Shown here in pieces: positions 32,200 to 41,417 of a stretch of DNA of 47,001 bases. This stretch comes from Streptomyces harenosi. GTDB taxonomy: Bacteria > Actinomycetota > Actinomycetes > Streptomycetales > Streptomycetaceae. The notes beneath the pieces were generated by a model, which did not search any database, had not been told where the DNA came from, and saw nothing but the letters and a program-made list of their open reading frames with translations. Where the stretch lies: positions 1 through 47,001 of the forward strand of contig NZ_WYCT01000012.1 of NCBI RefSeq assembly GCF_011008945.1. The letters are read 5' to 3'. The position numbers and the translations under genes are program-made. Every line of letters begins with the position of its first letter. The first letter of the stretch is position 1.

Positions 32200-33363
32200 G
32201 TGCGCATCACCGGAATCAGCACGCATGTGGTCGGAACGCCGTGGCGCAACCTGACCTACGTCCAGGTGCACACCGACGAGGGGATCACGGGAGTCGGCGA
32301 GACCCGGATGCTCGGGCACACCGACGCCCTCCTCGGCTACCTGAAGGAGGCCGAGGCCAACCACATTCTCGGCTCCGACCCGTTCGCTGTCGAGGACCTC
32401 GTGAAGCGGATGAAGTACGGCGACTACGGGCGCGCCGGCGAGATCGTGATGTCCGGCATCGCCGTCGTGGAGATGGCCTGCTGGGACATCAAGGGCAAGG
32501 CCCTCGGCGTCCCCGTCTGGCAGCTCCTGGGCGGCAAGGTCACCGACAAGGTCAAGGCGTACGCCAACGGCTGGTACACGACCGAGCGGACGCCGGAGGC
32601 GTACCACAAGGCCGCCCGGGGGGTCATGGAGCGCGGGTACAAGGCGCTCAAGATCGACCCCTTCGGCACCGGCCACTTCGAGCTGGACCACCAGGAGACC
32701 CGGTACGCCGTCTCCCTCATCGAGGCCGTCCGCGACGCCATCGGCCCCGACGCCGAGCTGATGCTGGAGATGCACGGCCGCTTCTCGCCGGCCACCGCGG
32801 TGCGGCTGGCCAAGGAGATGGCGCCGTTCAAGCCGGCCTGGCTGGAGGAGCCGGTGCCGCCGGAGAACCTCAAGGCGCTCAGGAAGGTCGCCGAGAAGGT
32901 GGACATGCCGGTCGCCACCGGCGAGCGCATCCACGACCGCATCGAGTTCCGCGAGCTGTTCGACGACCAGTCCGTGGACATCATCCAGCCGGACGTCGGC
33001 CACATCGGCGGCATCTGGGAGACGCGGAAGCTGGCCGCCACCGCCGAGACCCACTACATGCTCGTGGCCCCGCACAACGTGGGCGGCTCCGTCCTCACCG
33101 CCGCCAGCCTCCAGGTCGGCTTCACCTCGCCGAACTTCAAGATCCTGGAGCACTTCAACGACTTCGCCGACGCGGAGATCAAGAAGGTGGTCAAGGGGGC
33201 GCCGCAGGTGAACCCGGAGGACGGCTGCTTCCACCTCTCCGACGCCCCGGGCCTCGGGGTGGAGCTGGACGTCGACGCCGCCGCCGAGTTCCCGCAGCAG
33301 CGGGCCCACTTCGACCTGTGGGCCGAGGGCTGGGAGAAGCGGAACCCGAAGGACACCCAGTGA
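32200..33363 (+). CDS. Galactonate-dehydratase-like enolase-superfamily enzyme
   Basis: A 387-residue mandelate-racemase/muconate-lactonising-type enzyme, predicted to dehydrate a sugar acid to a 2-keto-3-deoxy acid. The motifs match DgoD-type enzymes: EMHGRF (E190, H192), LEEPV (E216), GERI (E242), DIIQPDVGHIGGI and APHN (H292). The first metal ligand is Glu190 where DgoD has Asp. K151 sits in the KxD position. The start is GTG with GAGGGG nine bases upstream. Its TGA overlaps the next gene's GTG, so it is coupled to the dehydrogenase. The exact substrate (galactonate, arabinonate, fuconate or another) is not decided by these motifs. Confidence 0.87.
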   Translation: MRITGISTHVVGTPWRNLTYVQVHTDEGITGVGETRMLGHTDALLGYLKEAEANHILGSDPFAVEDLVKRMKYGDYGRAGEIVMSGIAVVEMACWDIKGKALGVPVWQLLGGKVTDKVKAYANGWYTTERTPEAYHKAARGVMERGYKALKIDPFGTGHFELDHQETRYAVSLIEAVRDAIGPDAELMLEMHGRFSPATAVRLAKEMAPFKPAWLEEPVPPENLKALRKVAEKVDMPVATGERIHDRIEFRELFDDQSVDIIQPDVGHIGGIWETRKLAATAETHYMLVAPHNVGGSVLTAASLQVGFTSPNFKILEHFNDFADAEIKKVVKGAPQVNPEDGCFHLSDAPGLGVELDVDAAAEFPQQRAHFDLWAEGWEKRNPKDTQ

Positions 33364-34364
33364 GCTCCGCCGTCGTCGTCGACGCCCCGGGCTCCTTCCA
33401 CCTGGCCGGCCACACGCCCCGCGATCCCGGTCCCGGCGAGGCCCTGGTCCGCGTGCACGCCGTCGGCATCTGCGGCAGCGACCGCGAGGTCTACCAGGGC
33501 AACCGGCCGGAGGGGTACGTCCGTTACCCGCTCACGCCCGGCCACGAGTGGTCCGGGACCGTCGAGCGGGTCGGCGCGGGCGTCCCCGCGTCCCTGACCG
33601 GCCGCAAGGTCGTCGGCGAGGGGTTCCGCAACTGCCAGGTCTGCGACCGCTGCCACGCGGGCGAGACGACCCTGTGCACGGCGGGGTACGCGGAGACGGG
33701 CTTCACCGAGCCGGGTGCCATGGCGCCCACGCTCACCCTCCCGGCCCGCCTGCTGCACCCCCTGCCGGACGGCGCGGACCTCACCGCCGCCGCCCTCCTG
33801 GAGCCGGCCGCCTGCATCGCCGCCGCCGCGCTGAAGGCCGACGCGCGACCGGGCGAGCGGGTCGCCGTGGTCGGCACGGGCACGCTCGGCATGTTCGCCG
33901 TGCAGTTCCTCGCCGCGGGCTCCCCGGCCGAGCTGCTCGTCGTCGGGAGCCGCCCCGACCGGGAGGCGCTGTCCCGGCGGTTCGGCGCGACCGGATTCCG
34001 GACCAAGGACCAGGAGCTCCCCGGCGACTTCGACGTCGTCATCGAGACGGCCGGGTCGGCCGACGCGGCCCGCACCTCCGCGGGGCTGCTGCGGCGCGGC
34101 GGCCGCCTGGTCCTGACGGGCATCCCGGCGCCGGGCGCCGCCGGCCTCGACCCGACCGATCTGGTCGTACGGCAGCTCGAGGTGCACACCGTCTTCGGGG
34201 CGCCGCCCGAGGCATGGGCGCACACGGTGCGGGTCTTCGGCGCCGGGCTGCTGGACCCGCTGCCGCTGGTGACGCACGAGTTGCAGCTCGCCGAGTTCTC
34301 CCGCGCCCTGGAGCTGGTGGGATCCGGCGATCCGAAGGTGGGCAAGGTACTGCTCCACCCCTAG
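33360..34364 (+). CDS. Zinc-dependent medium-chain dehydrogenase
   Basis: A 334-residue alcohol or polyol dehydrogenase. Catalytic zinc ligands are C38 (GICGSD), H62 and E63 (GHEWSG); structural zinc is held by C92, C95, C98 and C106. The Rossmann motif is VVGTGTLGMFAVQFLAAG. The GTG start overlaps the dehydratase stop by four bases. In this pairing it probably oxidises a sugar or sugar alcohol ahead of the dehydratase, or reduces its product. It is slightly short for the family because of a trimmed C-terminus. Confidence 0.9.
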   Translation: MSSAVVVDAPGSFHLAGHTPRDPGPGEALVRVHAVGICGSDREVYQGNRPEGYVRYPLTPGHEWSGTVERVGAGVPASLTGRKVVGEGFRNCQVCDRCHAGETTLCTAGYAETGFTEPGAMAPTLTLPARLLHPLPDGADLTAAALLEPAACIAAAALKADARPGERVAVVGTGTLGMFAVQFLAAGSPAELLVVGSRPDREALSRRFGATGFRTKDQELPGDFDVVIETAGSADAARTSAGLLRRGGRLVLTGIPAPGAAGLDPTDLVVRQLEVHTVFGAPPEAWAHTVRVFGAGLLDPLPLVTHELQLAEFSRALELVGSGDPKVGKVLLHP

Positions 34365-34366
34365 CC

Positions 34367-34411
34367 GTACGCCGGTACGGGGGCGGCCTGACGGCCCCCG
34401 TACCGGCGTAC
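34367..34411 (+). terminator. Terminator of the dehydratase-dehydrogenase operon
   Basis: Perfect 18-bp arms GTACGCCGGTACGGGGGC (34367-34384) and GCCCCCGTACCGGCGTAC (34394-34411), 9-base loop, two bases after the stop. Confidence 0.85.
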
Positions 34412-34451
34412 CGCCAACCCCTCACACCATGAGCCGCGAACTTCGTCCGGC

Positions 34452-34462
34452 ATACCGAACAC
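34452..34462 (+). promoter_or_regulatory. ATACCGAACAC element before the TIM-barrel gene
   Basis: The same CGAACAC core as at 32172 and 42449 lies 13 bases before the GTG start, overlapping the leader with AAGGACAG ribosome-binding sequence just after. Confidence 0.45.
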
Positions 34463-34474
34463 TAAGGACAGCTT

Positions 34475-35443
34475 GTGACCGACGCTTCCACCCCGGCAGT
34501 CCGCAAGCCGGGTGAGCCCGCGCTCGCCGCCCTCGGCCTGGCCGCACCCGCTCCCGACCCCGCCGACGCCTCCCCGCACTCCTTCCCCGGCGGGGGCCGC
34601 TGGCGCACCGAGATTCCCTCCTGCGAAGGACCCGAGGCGCTCGCGGTGGTCCTGAAGGAGTCCTCCCGGCTGGACGTGCCGATCCACCGCATCAGCCAGG
34701 GCAGCGGCGTGTGGATGCTGACCGACGCCGAGATCACGGAGATGGTCGAGGCCACCGCCGAGCGGGACATCGAGCTCTGCCTGTTCACCGGTCCGCGCGG
34801 CACCTGGGACATCGGCGGCTCCACCCGCACCGACTCCGGTGGCGCGGGTCTGCGGGCGCGCGGCCACGACGCCGTGGCCGGGTGCGTGGAGGACGCGGTC
34901 CGGGCGACCGAGCTGGGCGTGAAGTGCCTGCTCGTGGCCGACGAGGGTGTGCTGTGGACGCTGCACCGGGCGCGGACCGCCGGCATCATCCCCGCCGACA
35001 CCACGCTGAAGGTGTCGGCGCTGGTGGGTCCGGTCAACCCCGCCTCGTTCGCGGTGTACGAGCGGCTCGGCGCCGACTCGGTCAACGTGCCCAGCGATCT
35101 GACGCTGGACCACCTCACCGAGATCCGGCGGGTCTCGGCGGCCCCGATGGACATGTACATCGAGGCTCCGGACGACCTCGGCGGCTATGTGCGCATGTAC
35201 GAGGTGGCCGAGCTGATCCGGCGCGGCGCGCCGCTCTACCTGAAGTTCGGGCTCGCCAAGGCGCCCGGCATCTACCCCTACGGGCACCACATGCGGGAGC
35301 TGACGCTTGCCACCGCGAAGGAGCGGGTGCGGCGCGGGCGGCTCGCGCTGGACCTGCTGGCGCGGCACGGCGCGGGCGACGACATGGCGCCGCTCGGCAC
35401 GCGGCTGCCCGGAACCCTCAACCGGTTCGAGATCTCGTCATAA
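34475..35443 (+). CDS. U32-like TIM-barrel protein of unknown function
   Basis: A 322-residue soluble protein I do not recognise with certainty. After a Pro/Ala-rich first 40 residues it shows alternating strands and helices typical of a (beta/alpha)8 barrel: [74 protein letters not shown]. The order resembles peptidase family U32-like barrels, but no protease signature is present. The C-terminus [19 protein letters not shown] is helical. It lies between the oxidative sugar genes and the importer, and its leader has the shared operator, so it may process the sugar acid (for example an aldolase or isomerase step that is otherwise missing). That is inference. Confidence 0.7.
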   Translation: MTDASTPAVRKPGEPALAALGLAAPAPDPADASPHSFPGGGRWRTEIPSCEGPEALAVVLKESSRLDVPIHRISQGSGVWMLTDAEITEMVEATAERDIELCLFTGPRGTWDIGGSTRTDSGGAGLRARGHDAVAGCVEDAVRATELGVKCLLVADEGVLWTLHRARTAGIIPADTTLKVSALVGPVNPASFAVYERLGADSVNVPSDLTLDHLTEIRRVSAAPMDMYIEAPDDLGGYVRMYEVAELIRRGAPLYLKFGLAKAPGIYPYGHHMRELTLATAKERVRRGRLALDLLARHGAGDDMAPLGTRLPGTLNRFEISS

Positions 35444-35450
35444 CGTTCCG

Positions 35451-35487
35451 GAAACGCCCTTCTCAAAACCCGAAACACCCTTCTCAA
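35451..35487 (+). promoter_or_regulatory. 16-bp direct repeats at 21-bp period before chvE
   Basis: GAAACGCCCTTCTCAA (35451-35466) and GAAACACCCTTCTCAA (35472-35487) differ at one base and are two helical turns apart, on the same DNA face. They lie 120 bases upstream of the importer's binding-protein gene, where an activator or repressor would bind. Confidence 0.6.
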
Positions 35488-35606
35488 GAGTAGACACAGT
35501 CGCGCAGAATCGCGCACTACCTGCCTTCGGTCGATCCGCGTTCAGCGTTCCCGGCACATCCCGCACCATCCGACCGAGCCCTGCACCCACATCAAGGATG
35601 ATGACC

Positions 35607-36719
35607 ATGCCCAACCGCAGAGCCGCACTCGCCGCCCTGGCCGCCGCCGCCTCCCTCGCCCTGACCCTGACCGCCTGCGGGCAGAACAGCGAGGGCGGCA
35701 GCGAGGAGGGCAAGGGCAGCGCCGAGGGCGCCACCATCGGCATCGCGATGCCGACGAAGTCCTCCGAGCGCTGGATCGCCGACGGCAACAACGTCAAGCG
35801 GGAACTGGAGTCCAAGGGCTACAAGGCCACGCTGGTCTACGGCGAGGACGACCCCGACCAGCAGGTCTCGCAGATCGAGAACCTGATCACCCAGGGCGTC
35901 AAGGCGCTGATCGTCGCCGCGATCGACAACAAGTCGATGAACAACGTGCTCCAGCAGGCCAAGGACGCCGACATCCCGGTGATCTCCTACGACCGCCTCA
36001 TCCTCGGCACCGAGAACGTCGACTACTACGCGTCGTTCGACAACGAGAAGGTCGGCGAGCTCCAGGGCACGTACATCGTGGACAAGCTCGGGCTGAAGGA
36101 CGGCAGCGAGAAGGGGCCGTTCAACATCGAGCTGTTCGCGGGCTCCAACGACGACAACAACACCCGCTACTTCTTCCAGGGCGCGATGAACGTCCTGAAG
36201 CCCTACATCGACAAGAAGCAGCTCGTCGTCCGCTCCGGCCAGACCAGCCTCAACCAGGTCACCACCCTGCGCTGGGACGGCGGCACCGCCCAGAAGCGCA
36301 TGGACGACATCCTGACCTCGTCGTACAAGACCCAGCGGGTCGACGCGGTGCTCTCGCCGTACGACGGCATCTCCATCGGCATCCTGTCGGCGCTGAAGTC
36401 GGACGACTACGGCTCCAAGAGCAAGCCGCTGCCGGTCGTCACCGGCCAGGACGCCGAGGTCGCCTCGGTGAAGTCGATCATCGCGGACGAGCAGTCGATG
36501 ACCGTCTACAAGGACACCCGCCGGCTGGCCCAGGTCTCCGCGAACATGGTCGACGCGCTGCTCAACGGCAAGAAGCCCGAGGTCAACGACACCAAGACCT
36601 ACGACAACGGCGCGAAGGTCGTCCCCGCCTACCTGCTGGAGCCGGTCGCCGTCGACAAGGCCAACTACCGCAAGACGGTCGTCGACTCCGGATACATCAA
36701 GGAAAGCGACCTCAACTGA
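35607..36719 (+). CDS. chvE: ChvE-type monosaccharide-binding lipoprotein
   Basis: A 370-residue periplasmic-type sugar-binding protein (peripla_BP_4 group). Signal peptide with lipobox LTAC, lipidated Cys24; then [39 protein letters not shown] and [23 protein letters not shown], all typical of ChvE, a receptor for several aldoses including galactose, arabinose and xylose. I start at ATG 35607 with AAGGA eight bases upstream; two earlier ATGs overlap that site. First gene of a coupled importer operon with mmsA and mmsB. Confidence 0.94.
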   Translation: MPNRRAALAALAAAASLALTLTACGQNSEGGSEEGKGSAEGATIGIAMPTKSSERWIADGNNVKRELESKGYKATLVYGEDDPDQQVSQIENLITQGVKALIVAAIDNKSMNNVLQQAKDADIPVISYDRLILGTENVDYYASFDNEKVGELQGTYIVDKLGLKDGSEKGPFNIELFAGSNDDNNTRYFFQGAMNVLKPYIDKKQLVVRSGQTSLNQVTTLRWDGGTAQKRMDDILTSSYKTQRVDAVLSPYDGISIGILSALKSDDYGSKSKPLPVVTGQDAEVASVKSIIADEQSMTVYKDTRRLAQVSANMVDALLNGKKPEVNDTKTYDNGAKVVPAYLLEPVAVDKANYRKTVVDSGYIKESDLN

Positions 36720-36751
36720 CCGCCGGACCCGAGTGATTGGAAGGCACCACC

Positions 36752-38302
36752 ATGGCGGGACCCGTCCTGGAGATGCGCTCGATCGTCAAGACCTTTCCCG
36801 GCGTCAAGGCGCTGTCGGACGTCACGCTGACCGTCCGCCAGGGCGAGGTCCATGCCATCTGCGGCGAGAACGGCGCCGGCAAGTCGACCCTGATGAAGGT
36901 CCTCTCCGGCGTCCACCCGCACGGCACGTACGAGGGCGAGATCCTCTTCGAGTCGCACCCCTGCGCGTTCAAGGACATCCGGGCCAGCGAGCAGCACGGC
37001 ATCGTGATCATCCACCAGGAGCTGGCCCTGGTGCCCTATCTGTCCATCGCGGAGAACATCTTCCTCGGCAACGAGCACGCCACCCGCGGGTTCATCGACT
37101 GGAACGAGACGCTGCGGCACGCCACCGAGCTGCTGCGCCGGGTCGGCCTCGACGAGCACCCCGAGACCCGGGTGGCGGACATCGGGGTCGGCAAGCAGCA
37201 GCTGGTGGAGATCGCCAAGGCGCTGTCGAAGAAGGTGAAGCTGCTCATCCTCGACGAGCCGACGGCCGCGCTCAACGACGAGGACAGCGGCAAACTGCTC
37301 GATCTGATCCTTCAGCTGAAGGAACAGGGCATCACCTCGATCATCATCTCCCACAAGCTGAACGAGATCCGCCGCGTCGCCGACTCGGTGACGATCCTGC
37401 GGGACGGGCGGACCATCGAGACGCTGGACGTGGCCGACCCCGGCACGACCGAGGACCGGATCATCAGCGGAATGGTCGGCCGCGATCTGGAGCACCGCTT
37501 CCCGGAGCGGACACCGCACCGGCCGGAGGAGGGCACCGCCCCCGCCCTGGAGATCCGCCACTGGACCGTGCACCACCCCATCGACCAGCAGCGCAAGGTG
37601 GTCGACGACGTCTCCCTCCAGGTGCGGCGCGGGGAGATCGTCGGCATCGCGGGCCTGATGGGCGCCGGCCGCACCGAACTGGCGATGAGCGTCTTCGGCC
37701 GCACCTACGGCCGGTACGCGGGCGGCACGGTCCTCAAGGACGGCCGGGAGATCCGTACCAGGACCGTCCCCGAGGCGGTCCGGAACGGGATCGCGTACGT
37801 CACCGAGGACCGCAAGCACTACGGCCTGAACCTCATCGACACCATCCACCGCAACATCTCGCTCAGCGCCCTGGGGAAGGTCGCCCGGCGCGGTGTCGTC
37901 GACGAGCACGAGGAGCGCAAGGTCGCCGAGGGCTTCCGCACCTCCATGAACATCAAGGCGCCGACCGTCTTCGAGCCGGTGGGCAAGTTGTCCGGCGGCA
38001 ACCAGCAGAAGGTCGTCCTCAGCAAGTGGATCTTCGCGGGTCCGGACGTGCTGATCCTGGACGAGCCGACGCGCGGCATCGACGTGGGCGCGAAGTACGA
38101 GATCTACACGGTCATCGACCAACTGGCCGCCCAGGGCAAGGCGGTCGTCTTCATCTCCTCCGAGCTGCCGGAGCTGCTCGGCATGTGCGACCGCATCTAC
38201 ACGATGGCCGCCGGACGGCTGACCGGCGAGTTCTCGCGGGCCGAGGCATCGCAGGAAGCGCTGATGCGTCAGATGACGAAGGACAAAGAGGTAACGCGAT
38301 GA
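36752..38302 (+). CDS. mmsA: Sugar ABC transporter ATP-binding protein (two domains)
   Basis: A 516-residue protein with two fused ABC domains, as in XylG, GguA and MmsA. The first has Walker [10 protein letters not shown] (about 37-45) and Walker [12 protein letters not shown]. The second has the degenerate Walker [11 protein letters not shown], the signature LSGGNQQKV and Walker [14 protein letters not shown]. It powers import through the MmsB permease. GGAAGG is seven bases before the ATG. The stop overlaps the permease start (ATGA). Confidence 0.96.
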   Translation: MAGPVLEMRSIVKTFPGVKALSDVTLTVRQGEVHAICGENGAGKSTLMKVLSGVHPHGTYEGEILFESHPCAFKDIRASEQHGIVIIHQELALVPYLSIAENIFLGNEHATRGFIDWNETLRHATELLRRVGLDEHPETRVADIGVGKQQLVEIAKALSKKVKLLILDEPTAALNDEDSGKLLDLILQLKEQGITSIIISHKLNEIRRVADSVTILRDGRTIETLDVADPGTTEDRIISGMVGRDLEHRFPERTPHRPEEGTAPALEIRHWTVHHPIDQQRKVVDDVSLQVRRGEIVGIAGLMGAGRTELAMSVFGRTYGRYAGGTVLKDGREIRTRTVPEAVRNGIAYVTEDRKHYGLNLIDTIHRNISLSALGKVARRGVVDEHEERKVAEGFRTSMNIKAPTVFEPVGKLSGGNQQKVVLSKWIFAGPDVLILDEPTRGIDVGAKYEIYTVIDQLAAQGKAVVFISSELPELLGMCDRIYTMAAGRLTGEFSRAEASQEALMRQMTKDKEVTR

Positions 38303-39543
38303 GCACGGATGTGTCCGCCAAGACGCCGGCCCCCGCGCCGGCCGGCAAGGGCGGGTCGGCAGGCGGGGACGGCCTGCTCCACCTGGTGCTGGACGGCATG
38401 CGCCGCAACATGCGGCAGTACGGCATGCTGTTCGCGCTCGGCCTGATCGTGGCGCTGTTCGCCGTATGGACCGACGGCGACCTGCTGCTGCCGCGCAACG
38501 TCTCCAACCTGGTGCTGCAGAACAGCTACATCCTGATCCTGGCGATCGGCATGATGCTGGTCATCATCGCCGGCCACATCGATCTGTCGGTCGGCTCGCT
38601 GACGGCGTTCATCGGCTCGATGGCCGCCGTGTTCATGGTCAAACACGACCTGCCGTGGCCGGTGGCGGTGGTGCTGTGCCTGGCGATGGGCGCGCTGGCG
38701 GGCGCCGCGCAGGGCTTCTTCATCGCCTACGGCGGCATACCGTCGTTCATCGTGACCCTGGCGGGCATGCTGGTCTTCCGCGGTCTGACGGAGATCTTCC
38801 TGGAGGGCCAGACCCTCGGCCCGTTCCCGGAGGGCCTGCAGAAGGTGGCCAACGGCTTCCTGCCCGAGACCGGTCCCGAGACGAACTACCACAACCTGAC
38901 GCTGCTGCTGGGCCTCGCCCTCATCGCCTTCGTCGTCTTCCAGGAGGTCCGCGACCGCAGGCGGCAGCAGGAGTTCGCCCTGGACGTCCTGCCGGCCAAG
39001 CTGTTCGCGCTGAAGCTGGTCGCCCTGGTCGCCGCGATCCTCGTCGTCACGCTGCTGCTCGCCAGCTACAAGGGCGCCCCGATCGTGCTGCTGATCCTGG
39101 CGGTGCTGCTGGTCGGCTTCGGCTATGTGATGCGCAACGCGATCATCGGCCGCCACATCTACGCCATCGGCGGCAACCTGCCCGCGGCCAAGCTGTCGGG
39201 CGTGAAGGACAAGAAGGTCACCTTCCTGGTCTTCCTGAACATGGGCATGCTCGCGGCCCTGGCGGGCCTGGTCTTCGCCGCCCGCTTCAACGCGGCCTCG
39301 CCCAAGGCGGGCCTCAACTTCGAGCTGGAGGCGATCGCGGCCTCGTTCATCGGCGGGGCGTCGATGAGCGGCGGCGTCGGCACGGTCCTCGGCGCGATCA
39401 TCGGCGGCCTGGTCCTGGGCGTGCTGAACAACGGCATGAACCTCGTCGGCATCGGCACCGACTGGCAGCAGGTCATCAAGGGCCTGGTGCTGCTGGCGGC
39501 GGTCGGGTTCGACGTGTGGAACAAGCGCAGGGTCGGTTCGTAA
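38299..39543 (+). CDS. mmsB: Sugar ABC transporter permease
   Basis: A 414-residue permease with about ten to eleven hydrophobic segments. The BPD_transp_2-type motifs are [19 protein letters not shown] (about 95-113), [19 protein letters not shown], and [31 protein letters not shown] near the end. Length matches GguB/MmsB, longer than ribose-type permeases. An intrinsic terminator follows eight bases after its stop, ahead of the mutarotase. Confidence 0.95.
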   Translation: MSTDVSAKTPAPAPAGKGGSAGGDGLLHLVLDGMRRNMRQYGMLFALGLIVALFAVWTDGDLLLPRNVSNLVLQNSYILILAIGMMLVIIAGHIDLSVGSLTAFIGSMAAVFMVKHDLPWPVAVVLCLAMGALAGAAQGFFIAYGGIPSFIVTLAGMLVFRGLTEIFLEGQTLGPFPEGLQKVANGFLPETGPETNYHNLTLLLGLALIAFVVFQEVRDRRRQQEFALDVLPAKLFALKLVALVAAILVVTLLLASYKGAPIVLLILAVLLVGFGYVMRNAIIGRHIYAIGGNLPAAKLSGVKDKKVTFLVFLNMGMLAALAGLVFAARFNAASPKAGLNFELEAIAASFIGGASMSGGVGTVLGAIIGGLVLGVLNNGMNLVGIGTDWQQVIKGLVLLAAVGFDVWNKRRVGS

Positions 39544-39550
39544 GCCATCC

Positions 39551-39582
39551 GGGCCCCGCCGGCCGGCGGGGCCCTTCCTTTC
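39551..39582 (+). terminator. Terminator between permease and mutarotase
   Basis: GGGCCCCGCCGG (39551-39562) and CCGGCGGGGCCC (39563-39574) form a perfect palindrome followed by TTCCTTTC. It may lower read-through into the mutarotase gene without separating it fully. Confidence 0.75.
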
Positions 39583-39595
39583 GCAGGAGCCGCAC

Positions 39596-40744
39596 ATGGA
39601 ACTGAGCAGACGCACGGTCATCGCGGGCGCCGCCGCGGCGGGCCTCGCCGCCGCCACCACGGCCGGCCCCGCACACGCCAGGGGAGGCAGGAAGCCGGTG
39701 AAGGAACTCTTCGGGAAGCTCGCCGACGGGACCGAGGTCCACCGCTGGTCGCTGGAGAACGGCGGCACGCGGATGAAGGTCCTCTCCTACGGCGGCGTCG
39801 TGCAGTCCCTGGAGATCCCCGACCGGCGCGGCCGGTACGCGAACGTCTCGGCGGGCTTCGACAACCTCGACGACTACGTGGCCCGCAGCCCGCACTTCGG
39901 CGCCCTGATCGGCCGGTACGGCAACCGCATCGCCAAGGGCCGCTTCACCCTGGACGGCACGACGTACCAGCTCTCCGTCAACGACGGCGAGAACTCCCTA
40001 CACGGCGGCGCCCTCGGCTTCGACTACCGGGTGTGGGACGTCGAGCCGTTCACCGAGGGCTCCGACGTCGGCCTCCGCCTGCGCTACACCAGCGCCGACG
40101 GCGAGATGGGCTACCCGGGCACGCTGAAGGCGAAGGTCACCTACACCCTCACCCGCTCCGGCGACTGGCGCATCGACTACGCGGCCACCACCGACAAGGC
40201 CACCGTCGTCAACCTCACCAGCCACGTCTACTGGAACCTGGCCGGCGAGGGCAGCGGCACCATCGAGGACCACGAGCTGTCGATCGCCGCCTCCCGCTTC
40301 ACGCCCACCGACGCGGGCCTGATCCCCACCGGCGAGCTGGCGAAGGTCGCGGGCACCCCGTTCGACTTCCGCCGGGCCAAGCCGATCGGCCGGGACATCC
40401 GCGCCGGGCACCCGCAACTGGTCCTGGCCAAGGGCTTCGACCACAACTGGGTGCTCGACAAGGGCGTCACCGCCCGTCCCGAGCACATCGCCACGCTGCG
40501 CGACCCGGCCTCCGGCCGCACCCTGCGGATCGCCACCGACCAGCCGGGCCTGCAGTTCTACTCCGGCAACTTCCTCGACGGCACCCTGACCGGCCCCGGC
40601 GGCTCCGTCTACCGGCAGGGCGACGCCCTGTGCCTGGAGACCCAGCACTTCCCGGACTCCCCCAACCAGCCGTCGTTCCCCTCGACCGTGCTGCGCCCGG
40701 GGCAGACCTACCGGACGACCACGGTGCACACCTTCGGTCCCTGA
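39596..40744 (+). CDS. Tat-exported aldose 1-epimerase
   Basis: A 382-residue mutarotase with a twin-arginine signal (SRRTVIAGAAAAGLAAA, cleavage near AHA at about 28). Catalytic-site residues by family pattern are H136 (NSLHGG), H210 (TSHVYW) and E348 (CLETQHFPDSPN). Export of a mutarotase beside a ChvE importer suggests it equilibrates anomers outside the membrane so that the binding protein always finds its preferred form. AGGAG lies six bases before the ATG. It is about 60 residues longer than its cytosolic paralogue at 24015-24986. Confidence 0.93.
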   Translation: MELSRRTVIAGAAAAGLAAATTAGPAHARGGRKPVKELFGKLADGTEVHRWSLENGGTRMKVLSYGGVVQSLEIPDRRGRYANVSAGFDNLDDYVARSPHFGALIGRYGNRIAKGRFTLDGTTYQLSVNDGENSLHGGALGFDYRVWDVEPFTEGSDVGLRLRYTSADGEMGYPGTLKAKVTYTLTRSGDWRIDYAATTDKATVVNLTSHVYWNLAGEGSGTIEDHELSIAASRFTPTDAGLIPTGELAKVAGTPFDFRRAKPIGRDIRAGHPQLVLAKGFDHNWVLDKGVTARPEHIATLRDPASGRTLRIATDQPGLQFYSGNFLDGTLTGPGGSVYRQGDALCLETQHFPDSPNQPSFPSTVLRPGQTYRTTTVHTFGP

Positions 40745-40766
40745 GCCCCGTCCCGGACCTGACCGC

Positions 40767-40809
40767 ACGGCCCGGCCCGCGCCCCCTGAGGGGGCGCGGG
40801 CCGGGCCGT
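40767..40809. terminator. Bidirectional terminator between converging genes
   Basis: Perfect 20-bp arms ACGGCCCGGCCCGCGCCCCC (40767-40786) and its complement (40790-40809), 3-base loop. It lies between the mutarotase stop and the GH43-remnant stop. Confidence 0.85.
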
Positions 40810-40823
40810 CCGCGCGCGGCGGC

Positions 40824-41417
40824 TCACCCGGGGACCAGCCGCCACTGCTGGCAGGCGTTGTCCAGCCACGACCGCTGCCGTACGTCGGCGGAGTCGGCGG
40901 TGGAGCAGTCGGCGACGTCGGCCACCTTGCCGGTGGCCGCGTCGACCAGGCGGTGGGTGTCGTCGCCGAGGTCCTCCACGCGCCACCGCTGGCCGGCGCG
41001 GCCGGAGGTGCAGGGCCCCAGGGGGTCGGACCCGGCGCTCTCCAGGACGTGGCTGCGCTGGGTCAGGTTGTAGTCGGCCACGTTCTGCCCGGCGACGTAG
41101 TACGGGTACCAGCGTCCGCCCAGGAAGTGCAGCTCGGGCGCCCAGATGCTGCAGCACCGGGAGGCGGCGTCGCCCTTCCGGACCTGCACGCCGGGCGCGG
41201 TGGCGAGCCCGGCGAGGGTGGGCGCCTTGCGGATGGTGATGACGTCGGTCCAGCTCGTCGTCACCAGGTGGTAGCCGCCGTCGTGGTAGGCGATCCAGGG
41301 GTCGGCGCCCTTGTGCGCCTCGACGGGGTTGCTGAAGGAGGCCGCGGTCGCGGAGGGCTGTCCCAGCGACAGGGCGAGCACGAGCGCGGCCAGCAGGGTC
41401 AGTAGGCGACGGGCCAT
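40824..41417 (-). CDS. Internally deleted GH43-ricin B lectin remnant
   Basis: A 197-residue exported protein built from two pieces. After a signal peptide (MARRLLTLLAALVLALSLG) come the first blades of a GH43 beta-propeller: NPVEAHKGADPWI with the general-base Asp, and CCSIWAPELHFLGGRWYPYYV. At about residue 135 (DPLGPCTSGRAGQRW) the sequence jumps directly to the end of a ricin B/CBM13 lectin (QRWRVEDLGDDTHRLVDAATG, ending QQWRLV). The rest of the propeller, with the other two catalytic carboxylates, and most of the lectin are missing. An in-frame deletion is the simplest explanation, so it is probably a non-enzymatic pseudogene. Its ATG lies 19 bases inside the 3' end of the arabinanase gene. 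Confidence 0.8.
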   Translation of the reverse strand: MARRLLTLLAALVLALSLGQPSATAASFSNPVEAHKGADPWIAYHDGGYHLVTTSWTDVITIRKAPTLAGLATAPGVQVRKGDAASRCCSIWAPELHFLGGRWYPYYVAGQNVADYNLTQRSHVLESAGSDPLGPCTSGRAGQRWRVEDLGDDTHRLVDAATGKVADVADCSTADSADVRQRSWLDNACQQWRLVPG

